Numbered from the stretch's first letter, positions 30,008 to 42,929 are shown. The stretch is DNA of 64,000 nt from Mytilisepta virgata (GCA_028015205.1 CM051511.1:38589204-38653203); one strand, 5' to 3'. Made by a program: numbers and translations. The notes: generated by a model not told the origin, from the sequence alone.

Positions 30008-32999
30008 TTTAGGACTGAGACCAAACATCTAAGCTGGGTAATAATATTTGATTTCCTTGGTTCGAACGAATAATGTTTAGGAACGTTCTGTTTTGAATAT
30101 AATTTAAAGGTTTCTCGCATCTCAGGCTGGAAAGAAACGACATTCTCTGCATGCTTTGCTTATATTAATTGCGTTTCTTATTTAATTTGACACATCGATT
30201 TCATATTCAATGGCAGACCATAGATAATAGTCGGTTTTAATGAAAAGCGGAAGACAGATTATGGCCGACAAGCACAATTTACGTTTATTATTTAGCTGGC
30301 TTGTAAAATATGCATTGTGTCGCTTTTTATCTTAGAAACATCAAATATGTACTCCAATTTATTTCTTTAATAATCCACCAAAAAAATATTTTACATTCAT
30401 CAGAGACTGACATCGTCTATAAATGAAAATTCATGATAACACTGTTGCAGCAAAAACGTTTGGCTGGTCAAACTCTGGACTTTGAAAGGTTACGCTTTAA
30501 CAATGGAAATTATTTTTTTGGTGGGTGGGGTGTCTATTTATGATATGTTTAAATCTAAATATTTAAGCACACAACAAAATTAAAGATAATTTTTATAGCA
30601 AGCGAAGCAAGCGCTATAGGAGCATATGCATTTTCTACATATGGGTCATTTAGAAAAGTCTTTGTTTAATGGGGCAGCCATATTGCGCTACATACTAAGG
30701 CTACAAAAAGGTTACAATACACCATTTGAAAATTCACTGGGCGCAGCCATTTTATGAAGAGATGATTAAGCCCCAAAATGAATATCACACTCGCTTCCGA
30801 TTGGTCAATATCATATTAATTTGTCAATGATTAAAAACGATAGTGGGTCTTTATTCGAAATATTCTAAGTCAAACTATTTCACATGAATGTTTAAAAATG
30901 TGTGCAAATTGAAGATTTAAATGGTGGACCCTCGGATTTTCGGACAAATTGCATTTTGAGGCAAGAAAAGCAACGAGAACATAAATTTTAAATTGCTTTA
31001 CATTATTCCGTTACACTTCCGCCACAACAGAATGGTATAATTTTTCTATAAATTAATTTGGAAATTCATTAAATTTTATTGCATAATGGGGTACCCCCAT
31101 AAACATAGAACGGCTAATTGTTTTTTTTGTAGCCTATAGTTTCGTTCGCCGGAAGTAAGTAAAGTAAGGGAAATAACTTGTTTCAAATTATAATTTTAGA
31201 GTCAGAATCGTAATACTGGAAATGAATTTCTGGAAAGGGCTAATATTGCTGTGCTCTAATCAATGGCCACGCCAACAGCATATTATGACGGACGTCGTTT
31301 GCTTGCAAACATGGCCATGTTCTATTTCAACACTTAAATGACGTCACAGTGGAAACTAAATTTAATCCAAATATTGTAAATATACATTTAAAAAATGTTA
31401 CAGTAATAGTATAGGTAGATCGATGATAGTAAAGAATTAATGTTTGTATACTCCTATTCAACTGAGCTGTAGTGCGAAATTCTGCATGCATACATGCATG
31501 TATAGAAGTTCTTAATAGTCAATTCCGTTTTTTTTTCATTTTATTTTTCTATACAATTTTATTTATTTTATTTTTCGTCCCTTCTACCAGAGAAGCTTTA
31601 GAATTCGGTTGGTTTCAAATAAATCTAAGAACTGTTCGATTCCACTATTATAAACAAATAAGTGGTTTAAAGTTGATGGGACAGAACACAAAGAACAATA
31701 AATGATTCACACCTCCAAAGTGTGGAGAATTGGAAAGTGACAATAATTATGCTTTCTATAACTAGTATTTTTTACCCGAGGGAAACAAGACTTTTTGAGG
31801 GGGAACAAATCTTCATATTTCACTAATGAAAAACCCTTGGTAAAATTGACTTTACTCGAGTAAACATATCTCCATATTTCACTAATACAAGGGAAATTAA
31901 TGATTTACTGCACTATCCCTAGTATAGTTTCTGAAAGGATTTTAACAAGAACAAATTTGATGAAAAATAAATAATAATGAAATAACATGAATAACACATA
32001 GAAATGTTTCACATTTTCTTTTACTTCGGCTGTTGATTTGTAACATTAGTGTTAAAAAAATCGAGAGGGTGACACGACGATTTGTTACATTTCACGTGGG
32101 CTGCTCTAGACCAATCATATGATCTTATTACTCGATTTAATTTTATATAGTGGAATTATAACACATATATATTATGTCGCAAGCAAACTATATCTGTATC
32201 AACACCAAATAGGTTGATTCAGTCGTATTTCTGTCATTAGGACGCCAGTTGCAACAATCAGAATGTATTGTCAAAGGCACAGTATGACTATTTGTGTCAC
32301 ACAACATTTGCATTTGTTTTTTTTAAAGACATTCATGCGTATTAAAATCCTTCGTACATGATATCACACCCGTTTACATATAGTTTGGTTCACAGGTGTT
32401 TTAGACTTTTACGTCTCGAAATAAAACAATCTCTAATGTCTTCAAATGTAAGTCAAATTATTACCATTTACATATAATCTGAGGAGAATACTCTCTATGA
32501 AATTAAAAAAAAAACAACGCAAATAATGAGTTCGTGTACGTGCTTTTATTTAAAAATCGTGGTTGATTGAAAACTCAGGGGACAGAGCGTGCTCATTCCT
32601 ACTGAGTAATTGGAATAAAAGTTTAAATGTCACGAATTGAAAGAGTTCTTCTCAAGGACAACAAATGTCATATTGGCTTTTTCGTCCAATTAAAAAGATT
32701 CTATTATTCTCTAGTAAGAAGCTAACACAAAAATGAACCAATGTATTCTAAAACAGATACATAATGAGTTCATATTGGTTTGAACAATTTTTTTTACGAT
32801 ATGAAGATTTTTGTGTTTGTTTATTTCTATTAAAGTTAATTCTTAGTACACTGTAGTAAATACATTCTACGATACCAAGTATGGGGCAAAAAAAAAACCA
32901 CGTTTATCCGAACTTTCAACAATTCGAATTCATAAGAGGTGGTCAAGGCTATACACAAATTAAATGTTATAGAATACGTTCAATATAAACAAAATTCTT
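30008..32999. other. AT-rich stretch with weak inverted-repeat traces
   Basis: AGCAAGCGAAGCAAGCGCTA (~30,598) and, 540 bp on, CCTATAGTTTCGTTCGCC (~31,123) are loosely inverted and may mark an old element. GCAGCCATATTG and GCAGCCATTTT motifs occur at 30,664 and 30,744. A CpG-containing patch at 31,262-31,350 (ATGGCCACGCC, GACGGACGTCG, ATGACGTCACAG) has no long frame. Nothing else recognised. Confidence 0.35.
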
Positions 33000-33200
33000 T
33001 AATACCAAATTTGATTCACAAGATGTGCACATTTTGTCCCATTTACGACTCATCAGTTTTGTTCAATGCCTAAAGGACAAATATACCTAAGGAGCAACTA
33101 AACAAAAAAAAAAAAAACGAAATCCATTAGAAGAAAAATTAACAACCACTATCACAACAAATAAACACTAAAAACTAAAAACCAATAAACAATACGAACT
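33000..33200 (-). repeat. R3 and R1 fragments, adjacent, minus strand
   Basis: AAGATGTGCACATTTTGTCC and ATTTACGACTCATCAGTTTT (R3 reversed) run into AAGGACAAATATACCTAAGG and ACAACCACTATCACAACAAA (R1 3' part reversed). Confidence 0.7.
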
Positions 33201-33504
33201 AATATGTTGAAAACCAAAACAACAATCCAATAAAGAAAATACGATAAAGCCAAGCAAAGAGCCGGGGGAAGGGATGTTCCCTAATGTATAATCTAAGCAA
33301 CATGAGCAAAGAGTCAAGATGCATAAAAAATGTATCAATAAATACATGCATCTTCAAACAAAACCGAAACAGTAAATATACTTGGGACCGGGGACTAGAG
33401 AAAAGCGATGTTTTACTAAGAACAATAAAAGACAATAACATAGTTCCATGGTAAAAGTAAATGTTTGTCATGGGTTGTCAAGTATTCTTGTTCTTGCTTT
33501 TTAG

Positions 33505-33578
33505 TTCTGTCCCAAGCAAGTCCACCACCAACACATTCATTCACTAATAGAAACAGAGCAGGATATAGCATGCTAAAG
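33505..33578 (+). CDS. Candidate internal coding exon (24 aa)
   Basis: Acceptor TTCTTGTTCTTGCTTTTTAG (to 33,504) and a near-ideal donor AAAG|GTAAGTAT (33,579) bound 74 bases. Only one frame is open: two bases completing a codon, then LSQASPPPTHSFTNRNRAGY and SMLK. Outgoing phase 0. Both splice sites are stronger than chance expectation for such AT-rich DNA. The candidate exon at 40,209 has matching phase 0. Unrecognised; Pro/Ser/Asn-rich. Confidence 0.38.
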
Positions 33579-34547
33579 GTAAGTATAATATTGTGTGGTC
33601 CTATGAAAAGTATTGATTTAGGAAAAAGTTCATGTGGTAAACCCTCCTAAAATCTGCAAAAGAAATACATAAAAAAGAACATTTGATAAAAGCAATTTAA
33701 ATATATACATCAAAGTTTGCAAACCTCGGTCAATCAATATCCTAGATCCTTGTTTGAATTCATCAACATGTATTGTGGCGTTTGATCATGTGCATTTGTA
33801 CATTTAACATGGTTGCGCAAGTAAAAACTGTAAGAAAAGTTTTTTGGGGTTTCAAAATTTCAAACTTACATGAGGGGTGTCTAAATAAAGGACAAGACAC
33901 TTTCCAGTGGGAAAGTCCTCTGCGTTAAACTGTCCTTTTCCATTGGCTAGAGTATACATTTCTACACCATATACAAAATCTGGAAATTCGTCGAAGGCAT
34001 TTATCAGTTTTTTGTTTTTTTTTTTTATTTAAAAAATAATTCTTCTAAGAAAATCAGATTTGTTTCTCTTGATTAATCATTTGGGTATTTTTACAAATTA
34101 TGTTTAACTTGGAATGATATTTGTGTCACAAAATAAAAAATACCTCACAAATACGTCATGTATGTATTTTTACAAATCAGCTGTTATTCTTACTGATGTA
34201 GGAAATTACTCAGAAAGTTTATTGAGAACGATGATTACAGAAGTGAGACACAGTTTTGTTTGTTAAAAATAAATGTACTAGTCGTACAGCTAGAGAAAAG
34301 GCCTATTCTGAACGGAATAGTTAAATTTACTGGTTTTTATATTGTCTTTTTTCACACAATCCAAGCTGAAAGTTAATGTCAGAGGAATATAAGTACAAAC
34401 TTAATGTATTTCCAACCCTCTGTATTTAAAATCTGCATTGTAGGTACAATTTACTCGTCTTGTTCCTGGATTTTGTGGATTTCTCCGTTTATCATATTAA
34501 TGTACATGTATGTAGATGTGATATGCTGATATATAGAAGACATTCGC
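33579..34547. other. AT-rich stretch (possible intron)
   Basis: Nothing recognised. Confidence 0.4.
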
Positions 34548-34720
34548 TAGTTTGTCCTTAGATGGTTTTGGCTTAACATTTTTTGTGGTCACTTTGACAT
34601 TTTTGAATCTGCTCTTCAACGTTATGGGTTACTGTTTCTGCTTTGAACATTTCACAACTGATGACTCTTTAATGTGCACACGTGGCGTTGTGCATCCAAA
34701 TTGATGTCATGGAATATTAA
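34548..34720 (+). repeat. Dispersed repeat R3, diverged
   Basis: TTTGTCCTTAGATGGTTTTG, CACTTTGACATTTTTGAAT, then CACAACTGATGACTCTTTAA and a shortened tail. Confidence 0.7.
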
Positions 34721-34904
34721 AATACAAACGTTCAGTTCTGAGGATGTTTACGAAGTTACCACGAAGTTAACACGTTTTCATTGTGATTTGTAAACTCCTA
34801 TTATTCATGATGGTATTTGGTCTTGATCCTGATTTGCCGAAAATAGCATATGAGATTGTGAGTACCCGCGATAGCAACCTAGCATTCATAAAAAATATCG
34901 AAAT

Positions 34905-35060
34905 TCGTGGTTTTGATCTAAAAATAAAAGTGGTAGGTTACGTGAAATTTGATAACAACCTAATATGATCTAAAAATAGAATGAGGATCACACTAAAAGT
35001 GTTAGGTTACACGGAATTTGATTGCAACCTAATATGATCTAAAAATAGAATGGGGACTTT
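34905..35060. repeat. 69-bp tandem duplication
   Basis: Two diverged copies with AACCTAATATGATCTAAAAA at ~34,957 and ~35,026; each contains GTTAC...CAACC half-palindromes akin to the hairpin that follows. Confidence 0.75.
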
Positions 35061-35137
35061 ACAAAAATTTACATTGGTTGAATATTGTTAAATAAAATTA
35101 CACTGTTATTTTTTTTTAAACATTAATCATGTAATAA

Positions 35138-35275
35138 AACACTTATTGACTTTGAACTAGGTTGCTATCGAATTTTCAATCCTCAAAATGAATATTCACC
35201 TCGCCTACAGCTCGGTGAATATTGCTATTTTGTCGGGTTGAACCGATAGCAACCTAGTTCAAAGTCAATAAATGT
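35138..35275. repeat. Hairpin element (about 60-bp arms)
   Basis: Arms ATTGACTTTGAACTAGGTTG and CAACCTAGTTCAAAGTCAAT, plus inner GAATATTCACCTCG against AGCTCGGTGAATATT; tip CGCCTACAGCTCG. Confidence 0.8.
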
Positions 35276-36476
35276 ATATTACGCGCCTTGTTTCCAATAT
35301 TAAATCTTTTGTTTTTAATTTCAGATTTGCCAGTTATTACGTTTATCATTTCCACGGTACATTTAACAGTGCCTCAAGGAATTAGCCAGTTGAATATACA
35401 TTGTACATGTTATACATGCACAATCAAAATATTCTGAAGTAAATTGTTGATTGTCTGTTCTACGCGCCATGAAAATTCTCCACACGAAAAGAAAATTTAC
35501 AGAAATTTGTCGTCATATGAATTAGATACGGATAGCAACTTTCTAAATCAAGCGACTGTAATGAATTTTGACAAAGAAAATGAATTTATGTAATTTTCCG
35601 AAAGATAATTTGGCAATCTTTAGTTGGTGCAATCCTTAATGAACTTAACCAATTTTCTACAAATGCATTTGAAAAAAAAAAAACAAGTGTGGTTGAAATG
35701 CGTTACATTACTTGATAATTTGTTGTAAACTGTGCATTCAAGATACAGAAAAGAAAAAGTAGAAATCCTTTACAATATGTCTATGTCATATGTATAAATA
35801 TGATTTATTTCAAACAAAACTGTACCAGCTTTATTTACTGAAATCGGCATTTTCCCATTTGATATAAATAATATCCTAATGAGTATATATTTAGAAAATG
35901 TTCAAATTCATCAAATGAAATAAAAAAAATGAAATTCAAGTACTCCTCTGTCAACACATTTTTTTTTCAATCTCCATTTAGATAAATGATAATATGAGTT
36001 AAATTTTACTATGCATAGAGAAGGCCTGATTAATATAGTCATCCGAGTTTAAAATAAGTAAACGGAAGTAAAATTAATACCTAAACGTGCTACTGTAGAC
36101 TTTAAAACTCAAATTGAATAGAAACAGTTGACACTTTTTGCAATAAATATTTGTTTTAAATTACCTCTTAGATACAATAGATATGATTTCTATATGAAAA
36201 TATGATAATTATCCCCAAAAATCCAACTTTTGATTGCAATACCGTGAATAATAGATAACCCAGTCGAAAGTTTTTTTATAGTACATGTAAGGGCTACAAG
36301 TATAAAATGTTATGTAATTCTTTAAACATTTTCTCCCGAAGACTCATTACAACTGCCGATTTATTCTGAACTCCATTAAGAGATACCATTAAAACCTCTA
36401 TGGAAATGTTCATTTAATAGAGCGATATTATCTGACCAGGAGCTATGAGAGACTTGGAATTACAGTTAAAATGAGG
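35276..36476. other. AT-rich non-coding stretch
   Basis: A strong acceptor at ~35,324 leads into only 13 codons before a stop. Otherwise nothing recognised. Confidence 0.4.
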
Positions 36477-36942
36477 AAGATCAAGATCACGATTAGCCGT
36501 ATTGTTTTCTACATGTAATTAATTAGTGATTTCGGAACGCGACAGCACTGGTGAAGGATCTCAGTGATCCGGAAATTTTACTAAGTTTTAATTATTTTTA
36601 TAATTTAAATTTTAATTGTTTTATTTTGATGTTTTGGAACTTTTTAGACGTTTATTTATTTTTTAATTTGCATTGTATCGTTAATTTATTATCGGTTCAA
36701 CATCTAGTAAGTTCGAACGTTTGTTAATACTTTAGACGAATATAAATAAATATACATATACGTCTAAAATGTTGCAAAACAACTTTAAAATAAAAGAAAT
36801 AAAAGTTTGAATTATAACAATAATTCAAACTTAGCAAAATTTTGGCATTACTGGGATCCTTCATTCATTGCGAAATGACTAATAAATTACATCTAGAAAA
36901 CGATAGAGCTAATCGTGATCTTTATCTACCACGTGTACCTCT
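36477..36942. mobile_element. MITE-like inverted-repeat element (~465 bp)
   Basis: Left end GATCAAGATCACGATTAGCC to GTGAAGGATCTCAGTGATCC; right end GGATCCTTCATTCATTGCGA to GCTAATCGTGATCTTTATC. Arms ~75-85 bp. Interior is very AT-rich with a nested small hairpin (AAAGTTTGAATT / AATTCAAACTT near 36,805). No ORF. Confidence 0.75.
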
Positions 36943-37403
36943 ATGGAGCAACGCATGTAAATAAAAATTAAAAAAAAACCAGGTAAATAATCCAATTACA
37001 CACATGTAAGGTAGAAAAATATGTTACAGAATAATAACAACATGAGAAATGATGTGTACCATAAAAAATAGCAAAACACAGAACATGCGACTAATCTATG
37101 AATGAGACATGTTGAAAAATTATTTGCTTGAACATGTCATCAGTGATAGGTAGTCCTTGTTAGTTATGTAGTTGGCACAGGTGTTGTTGACGTTAAAATC
37201 TCTTTTAAATGTCTTGCAGTGATGCATGTTTCTTTCCGCAGATGAAAAAAAAATGTACGTATTGTAAGGGTAAAGATTGAATGGAGATAAATTATTAATT
37301 AAAATGTATTTAAAGTTAAAACGCTTGCAAGGTTATATAAGCTAATCAAAGAGAAGCTTAGAAGCTAACTTTCAGCAAAATAATCCCAAAGCAACCAATT
37401 AGA

Positions 37404-37480
37404 AGGGAAATAACATAACAACTGAATCCGTGCGATCAAAGAAAAAGATTAAGACTATCAATGAAAGCGTTGTGTCGTTG
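37404..37480. repeat. 77-bp repeat shared with 39.35 kb
   Basis: AACAACTGAATCCGTGCGAT then AAAGAAAAAGATTAAGACTA: nearly identical to 39,350-39,426. A fragment of a dispersed element (part of the R1-like block at 39.15-39.69 kb). Confidence 0.75.
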
Positions 37481-37604
37481 CGTTAACATTTGTCACAAAC
37501 ATGTGTGCAAATTAAAGTAGTATAATAAAAGTTTGCACATTTCCAGATCACAACTATGACTCTAAATTTAACATTTAAATTAAGGAGTATCCCCCTCGTG
37601 TATA

Positions 37605-38080
37605 ATCTCTGTTGTTTTGGTTTTCACCATTTTAGAATAGAGAATTGAAACGGGGAATGTGTCAAAGAGATTATAATCCGACCAAAGAGCAGAAAACAGC
37701 TCAAGGCTACCAATGGGTCTTCAGCGCCGCGATAAATTCCACACCCGGAGGCGGACTTTAGCTGCCCCCTAAACAATAATGTATTAGCAAAATGGACGGG
37801 ACACTAAATTCCGAAACATAAAAATGAACCAAAATTAAAAAAAAAAACACACATGATTAACAAAAGCTAGAGGTTCCTGACTTGGGACAGCCGCAAAAGT
37901 GCGGCGGTATTGAGGTACCAAATGTATGTATCGAATAAATAAATGAATCGTTTTAATAGAATTCTTTGATACCAATTTTGATGCACAAGATGTGCACATT
38001 TCGTCGATTTACGACTCATCAGTTGTTTTCAAGACCACAAGTTACTACATTGGCTAGAGATATAGGGGGCGGTCCTAACT
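37605..38080. repeat. Composite of R3 and R2 fragments
   Basis: R3 head piece (TTGTTTTGGTTTTCACCATT, 37,610) joins directly to R2 in forward orientation (GAATAGAGAATTGAAACGGG, 37,635 to GGGACAGCCGCAAAAGTGCG, ~37,900), then an inverted R3 core (37,958-38,033: TTCGTCGATTTACGACTCAT), then a bit of R2 end (CATTGGCTAGAGATATAGGG, 38,049). Looks like R2 inserted into R3, or repeated template switching. Confidence 0.7.
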
Positions 38081-38784
38081 ACACTGAATCTGCAAAGGCA
38101 TGTTGCTCATGATCGTAATTTACAAAGATTGCAGCTATATAATCGAATAAACTTAGAAGTGCACTGGAGGTGTTAATATGTTCATCAAACTTTTGAAATC
38201 TTTATTGTCTAACTAAAAACTCAAGTTTATATTTTGATACAAAAGATGATGGATGACCTTGCAAAAATTACATTTTAATGAAATACCGTAGGCGAAACAT
38301 GTAAATGTAAAGTTAATGCTTTAAAAAAAAACGTCTCGGCCTTATTCAGCCTTCTTCAGTGGAAATAAACATACTATAATGACACTTTGAAACGTGAAGT
38401 TACAATGGAAAAAAAGTTTATGACGTTTTATAATTGTAAAAAATACCTTTATTGTTTTTTTGCATAGATCAACGCAACAATATTAAGCCGTCAGTGGCTT
38501 GTGACGCCGCGATTTCCGTGAATGTCTTACGTTGTTCAACAGAAAGAAAAAGACCGCTGGAATCAATGGAAGGTTCGCAAAAGTTAACGTTAAACGATTT
38601 TAAGATAGAAATGCACCGTATTTAATCATATATTTTCAACCTTTAAAATAAAATAAATATCAACAAAAATTATCCGGTCTGAACTATATGGACATAATTT
38701 TCATATATCGCAGGTCATAAAGTATAATTAGTGAACATAAAATCAACTAACGTTTTACTGTATTTTTTAACTATTATTATTATA
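38081..38784. other. AT-rich non-coding stretch
   Basis: A ~40-bp passage at 38,135 (TATATAATCGAATAAACTTA) recurs at ~39,829. No coding. Confidence 0.4.
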
Positions 38785-38965
38785 AAAAGGACAAATATAC
38801 CTAAGGAGCTATAAAAAAAGTAATCCATTGGACAGACAAACCCGGGAAGACAAATGAACAACCACAAGCACAACACATAAACACAGAAAACGAAAAAACA
38901 ATGAACAACACGAACTCCTATTAAAACCAGGAGTGAACCCAGGAGCTCCAGCAGGGTAAGCAGTT
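38785..38965 (-). repeat. Dispersed repeat R1, minus strand
   Basis: AAGGACAAATATACCTAAGG, AACCACAAGCACAACACATA, AACTCCTATTAAAACCAGGA, then breaks after CCAGCAGGGTAAGCAGTTA. Confidence 0.75.
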
Positions 38966-39149
38966 AATATTATTTTCATTATTATTATTATCATCATCAT
39001 CTAATGCAACCACTAGCTTCATTTTGACTAATACATTTTACTCGGTATCTTTATCCTTACTGTTATCTGGACTTAAATTTATTTTTTAATGTTGTACTGC
39101 ATACTCCTTATTCCTTACCACTCTCTTACATTTTTTTTGGTGTTAGTAT

Positions 39150-39690
39150 CAATAACATGTTATTAAGTGGCAAAAAGAGCCTTGGGCATTTCACACATTC
39201 AGATATTCATTTACCAAACCATTCTGTGAAAAGCGCCATAATATCGACAAAAGAATACCGAAACGACAAAGCAGTGGCAAAAGTCAACAAATTCGAAGTC
39301 CAAAGAAAAGAAAAGTCGGAGAATGCAACACAACAATCAAACACCACAAAGGGAAATAACATAACAACTGAATCCGTGCGATCAAAGAAAAAGATTAAGA
39401 CTATCAATGAAAACGTTGTGTCTACATGTATACCTAAAAATAAAATAAAATAAAAAAACGTATAATAAACTAAACAAAACAAGAACAAGACGGCACAGAA
39501 ACTAAAGAAGTAGCACTGTGAACTCCCATTAAAAACAAGGAGGGACATAAAGATTCTTTAAATAAAAAAAGTAACTTGCAGCAATTTGTCTCGATACCAA
39601 TTAGGTACGGATTGCAACTTGCTAAATCAAGCATGCATCTTAGACTATGCAAAGTGCCGTCTTGAGGTAGCAGTGAGGCATACAAAATCA
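39150..39690 (-). repeat. R1-like block (tail variant), minus strand
   Basis: Reversed tail ATCGACAAAAGAATACCGAA and AACGACAAAGCAGTGGCAAA, the 77-bp block shared with 37.4 kb, and ACTCCCATTAAAAACAAGGA. A 98-codon plus-strand frame here is a by-product of the repeat. 39,691-40,208 is AT-rich with nothing else recognised. Confidence 0.6.
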
Positions 39691-40208
39691 TAGAAGTATA
39701 AATATCGATTTAAGATTTGACATGAGTTATGTTTTTTCTTGGGTGTACAGTGGCACAATATACTGCAGTTGGTGCTTACTGTGAGAAGCATATATGTTTT
39801 AATTGCTCTTAACATGATATTTCAGCTTTATAATCGAATATAGTTAGAAGTGCATTGAAGAGTTAGTAATAAGGTTTGGAAAAATGATCCAACTTCAGGA
39901 CCACTCTAATTGTCTAATCGTCTACTCAAACTATTATACGGGCACCGGGGGATTTATAATAAATAATGTTGATCTTCCGGACTTGTGATTTTCTACTAAA
40001 CAAGAACTGGTTTAAGAAAAGATGAATGATGGCTTCAAAGGCCAATGAACTATAAGGCGATAAATATATCGAATGTTCATGATTGTGAAGTCAATTTTTA
40101 TCACAAACAACAGTCATGAAAGTAGAAAATAAAAAGTGTAATGATCAATCTGTCTTTTATAAAAGTTTAATTTATTGATTACAGTTTTATATATTTGTTT
40201 TTTTTTAG

Positions 40209-40256
40209 CTAACACATCGGACAAACAATTTCTCATATATTCATATTTTTCCTGTG
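40209..40256 (+). CDS. Candidate small internal exon (16 aa)
   Basis: Acceptor ATATATTTGTTTTTTTTTAG (to 40,208) and donor CTGTG|GTAAGAG (40,257) bound 48 bases open in frame 0 (LTHRTNNFSYIHIFPV). Phase 0-0 matches the outgoing phase of the 33,505-33,578 candidate. A pairing is possible but speculative at this length. Confidence 0.22.
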
Positions 40257-41995
40257 GTAAGAGTTAGTAAATATGTTAATGAAAATTTGAATCCAAAAGA
40301 AAACGTCGTAAATATGAACTCAAAAGAAAATATCAACAGTGAAACACAATCAAAAACAACACAACTTCCACAAAACACTTAATATATACATTAATCATAG
40401 CATATTGTATAATTTTCTGGAGGTCAAGATTTCTGAGATTCTGTGTTAGAATTATGGATACACAACATAACAGTAAAGGTCAACAATCATGTACATTTTG
40501 TACCAATCAATAATAAAGATATCCATTCTGTGTGGAGAATGCTGTGATGTGTCATGGTGGCCGTAAGTTAAAAGTGTACTGTTTTAAGTCACAGATAACT
40601 CAGCTCAGCAGAACGTCCATTCATTTAATACCTAGCAGATCAACAAAAAAATCCGAGGAAAAGGCAGTAACTTTTGAGAAGCGATGTGCGAATTGCCATG
40701 CACCCTTTAACATCTACTTTTCAAGCCTCATAAATATTTATCATTCTCTATATTAAGCTAAATGCTTGATGAATATTGATATGAACTGTAAAAATATTCA
40801 ATATATTTATTTATTCAATGGAGCTGTCTGCTTCTGATGTTGCAGTGCATTATATCTAAACATTATATATGACCCTCTTTATGACAATGGTGTTTTTGTG
40901 TACTGTTTACTGGGAACGTTTCCCGAGAGGAATAATCAGAATATTAAAGCTAATTAACACTATAAAAGCTTTATGCCAGATAAAATAAATATCATAAAAG
41001 TCAAGAATTTATTAAAATTGGATGTTTTTTATAATTACATTAAAAATAATAGTTGGTTTATAGATGTGTGTTGTCGTGCTCGATTAGATTTCAGGTTATT
41101 TCAAATGTAGCCATGATCTGGCAGTTGAATGGCCTTTGATATAAATGTACTGAAGTCGCATATGGCGAAAGACTAAATGTTTCAGGATAACTTTAAGTAG
41201 TAGATGTATATGGCATTCGTGTCCAATCATTTTAAAATAACGCAAACAACTTCTGTAATAGACAGCTTTGGCGGGAATTTTTTGCATTTCTTTTTAAGTA
41301 AGATATCTTGAGCCTATGGGAATCAACTTCTCCATTAAGTTTGGTGGGCTCTAAGTCGACAAATGCTTCTTTTTTGAATGTATTTTAAGTTTCCCCATAA
41401 TTGATTAATAACTTTTATGCTGCAAATGACATAGAAAGTTACAATTTCCATGGCTTTTCCGGTTAAAGGATACCAATGCAGGGTAAAATCAGCATATGTA
41501 CAAGTTAAACCAAGCATTTATCACTTGTTTCGCGGTGAGTACAAATAAACTCTATATTTTTCGACAATGAACATATATCGTATGCATAATCAATTTGCAC
41601 ATAATTACTTCAAATTAACGTTTTTTACTTTATTTAATGTATTGCTTCAATGATGCCTTAACCACATATCGTAACTTGGTACTTTACTCATTTGCAATAT
41701 TTTGAAATGGATCTGAAACTCAAGTTGTCTGAAATGTTGTTCGTTCTACGATCAATAAAATGAAATCAGCTTATTTATTAGGGAAATAAATCTCCTCCAT
41801 AGAGGAAAGCTTTACTTTTCTATTAAAAAGAGCACCGAAGTTTACATAGAAATATAATAGACAGAATAGCCCAACATCCTCTGACGTCAAATGGTCAGAT
41901 CAGGGCTGATCTTAGCCCAGGACACACTTCAGATATAGGAATAGGAATTTTGCTTGGTATATTGTGATGATCTTCTTTCACGACATCTTTAACTT
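40257..41995. other. AT-rich non-coding stretch
   Basis: 41,505-41,590 resembles 50,125-50,195 (TACAAATAAACTCTATATTT with CGACAATG), an unnamed dispersed sequence. No coding evidence. Confidence 0.4.
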
Positions 41996-42806
41996 GAAAC
42001 ATACAAATTACAATCTTGAAACATACAAATCACAAACTTCAAACATACAAATCACAAACTTCAAACATACAAATCACAGACTTCAAACATACAAATCACA
42101 AACTTCAAACATACAAATCACAGACTTCAAACATACAAATCACAAACTTCAAACATACAAATCACAAACTTCAAACATACAAATCACAAACTTCAAACAT
42201 ACAAATCACAGACTTCAAACATACAAATTACAATCTTGAAACATACAAATCACAAACTTCAAACATACAAATCACAAACTTCAAACATACAAATCACAAA
42301 CTTCAAACATATAAACCACAAACTTGGAACATATAAACCACAAACTTGAAACATACAAATCACAAACTTCAAACATACAAATCACAAACTTCAAACATAC
42401 AAATCACAGACTTCAAACATACAAATTACAATCTTGAAACATACAAATCACAAACTTCAAACATACAAATCACAAACTTCAAACATACAAATCACAAACT
42501 TCAAACATATAAACCACAAACTTGGAACATATAAACCACAAACTTGAAACATACAAATCACAAACTTCAAACATACAAATCACAAACTTCAAACATACAA
42601 ATCACAGACTTCAAACATACAAATTACAATCTTGAAACATACAAATCACAAACTTCAAACATACAAATCACAAACTTCAAACATACAAATCACAAACTTC
42701 AAACATACAAATCACAGACTTGAAACATATAAACCACAAACTTGAAACATACAAATCACAAACTTGAAACATACAAATTTCAAACTTGAAACATATAAAT
42801 CAAAGA
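41996..42806. repeat. 22-bp satellite array with 198-bp higher-order period
   Basis: About 37 copies of a 22-bp unit (ACATACAAATCACAAACTTC + AA). Variant units (TTACAATCTTGA; ATATAAACCACAAACTTGG) recur in fixed order: the marker CAATCTTGAA is at 42,011, 42,231, 42,429 and 42,627, i.e. 220 (10 units), 198 (9) and 198 (9) bp apart. The plus strand has no stop in any frame of the main unit, so 22-residue periodic frames appear; these are not genes. Confidence 0.95.
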
Positions 42807-42929
42807 CAATAGCAGGCAAAGCAATCTTACTTATAAATGTTATAACTTGTCTTGAGATATAATATTAAATGTATAGCTAACATATTTTGATTTTACATAT
42901 TCATTTTATATGCATAATGTTCTTATAAA

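Noticed and set aside
30590..31160. Inverted-repeat transposon
   Set aside because: The two ends match only loosely over ~20 bp; not enough to call.
35325..35366. Terminal exon following 33,505-33,578
   Set aside because: Strong acceptor and compatible phase, but only 13 codons before a stop; no independent support.
39157..39453. 98-codon Lys-rich open frame
   Set aside because: Lies entirely within dispersed repeat sequence read antisense to its usual orientation.
40532..40756. 74-codon open frame with two Cys pairs
   Set aside because: No splice context, no recognisable domain, ordinary length for chance in this composition.
41964..42534. Open frames of 62-106 codons in the 22-bp array
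   Set aside because: Periodic translation of a satellite; the same peptide appears in each frame.
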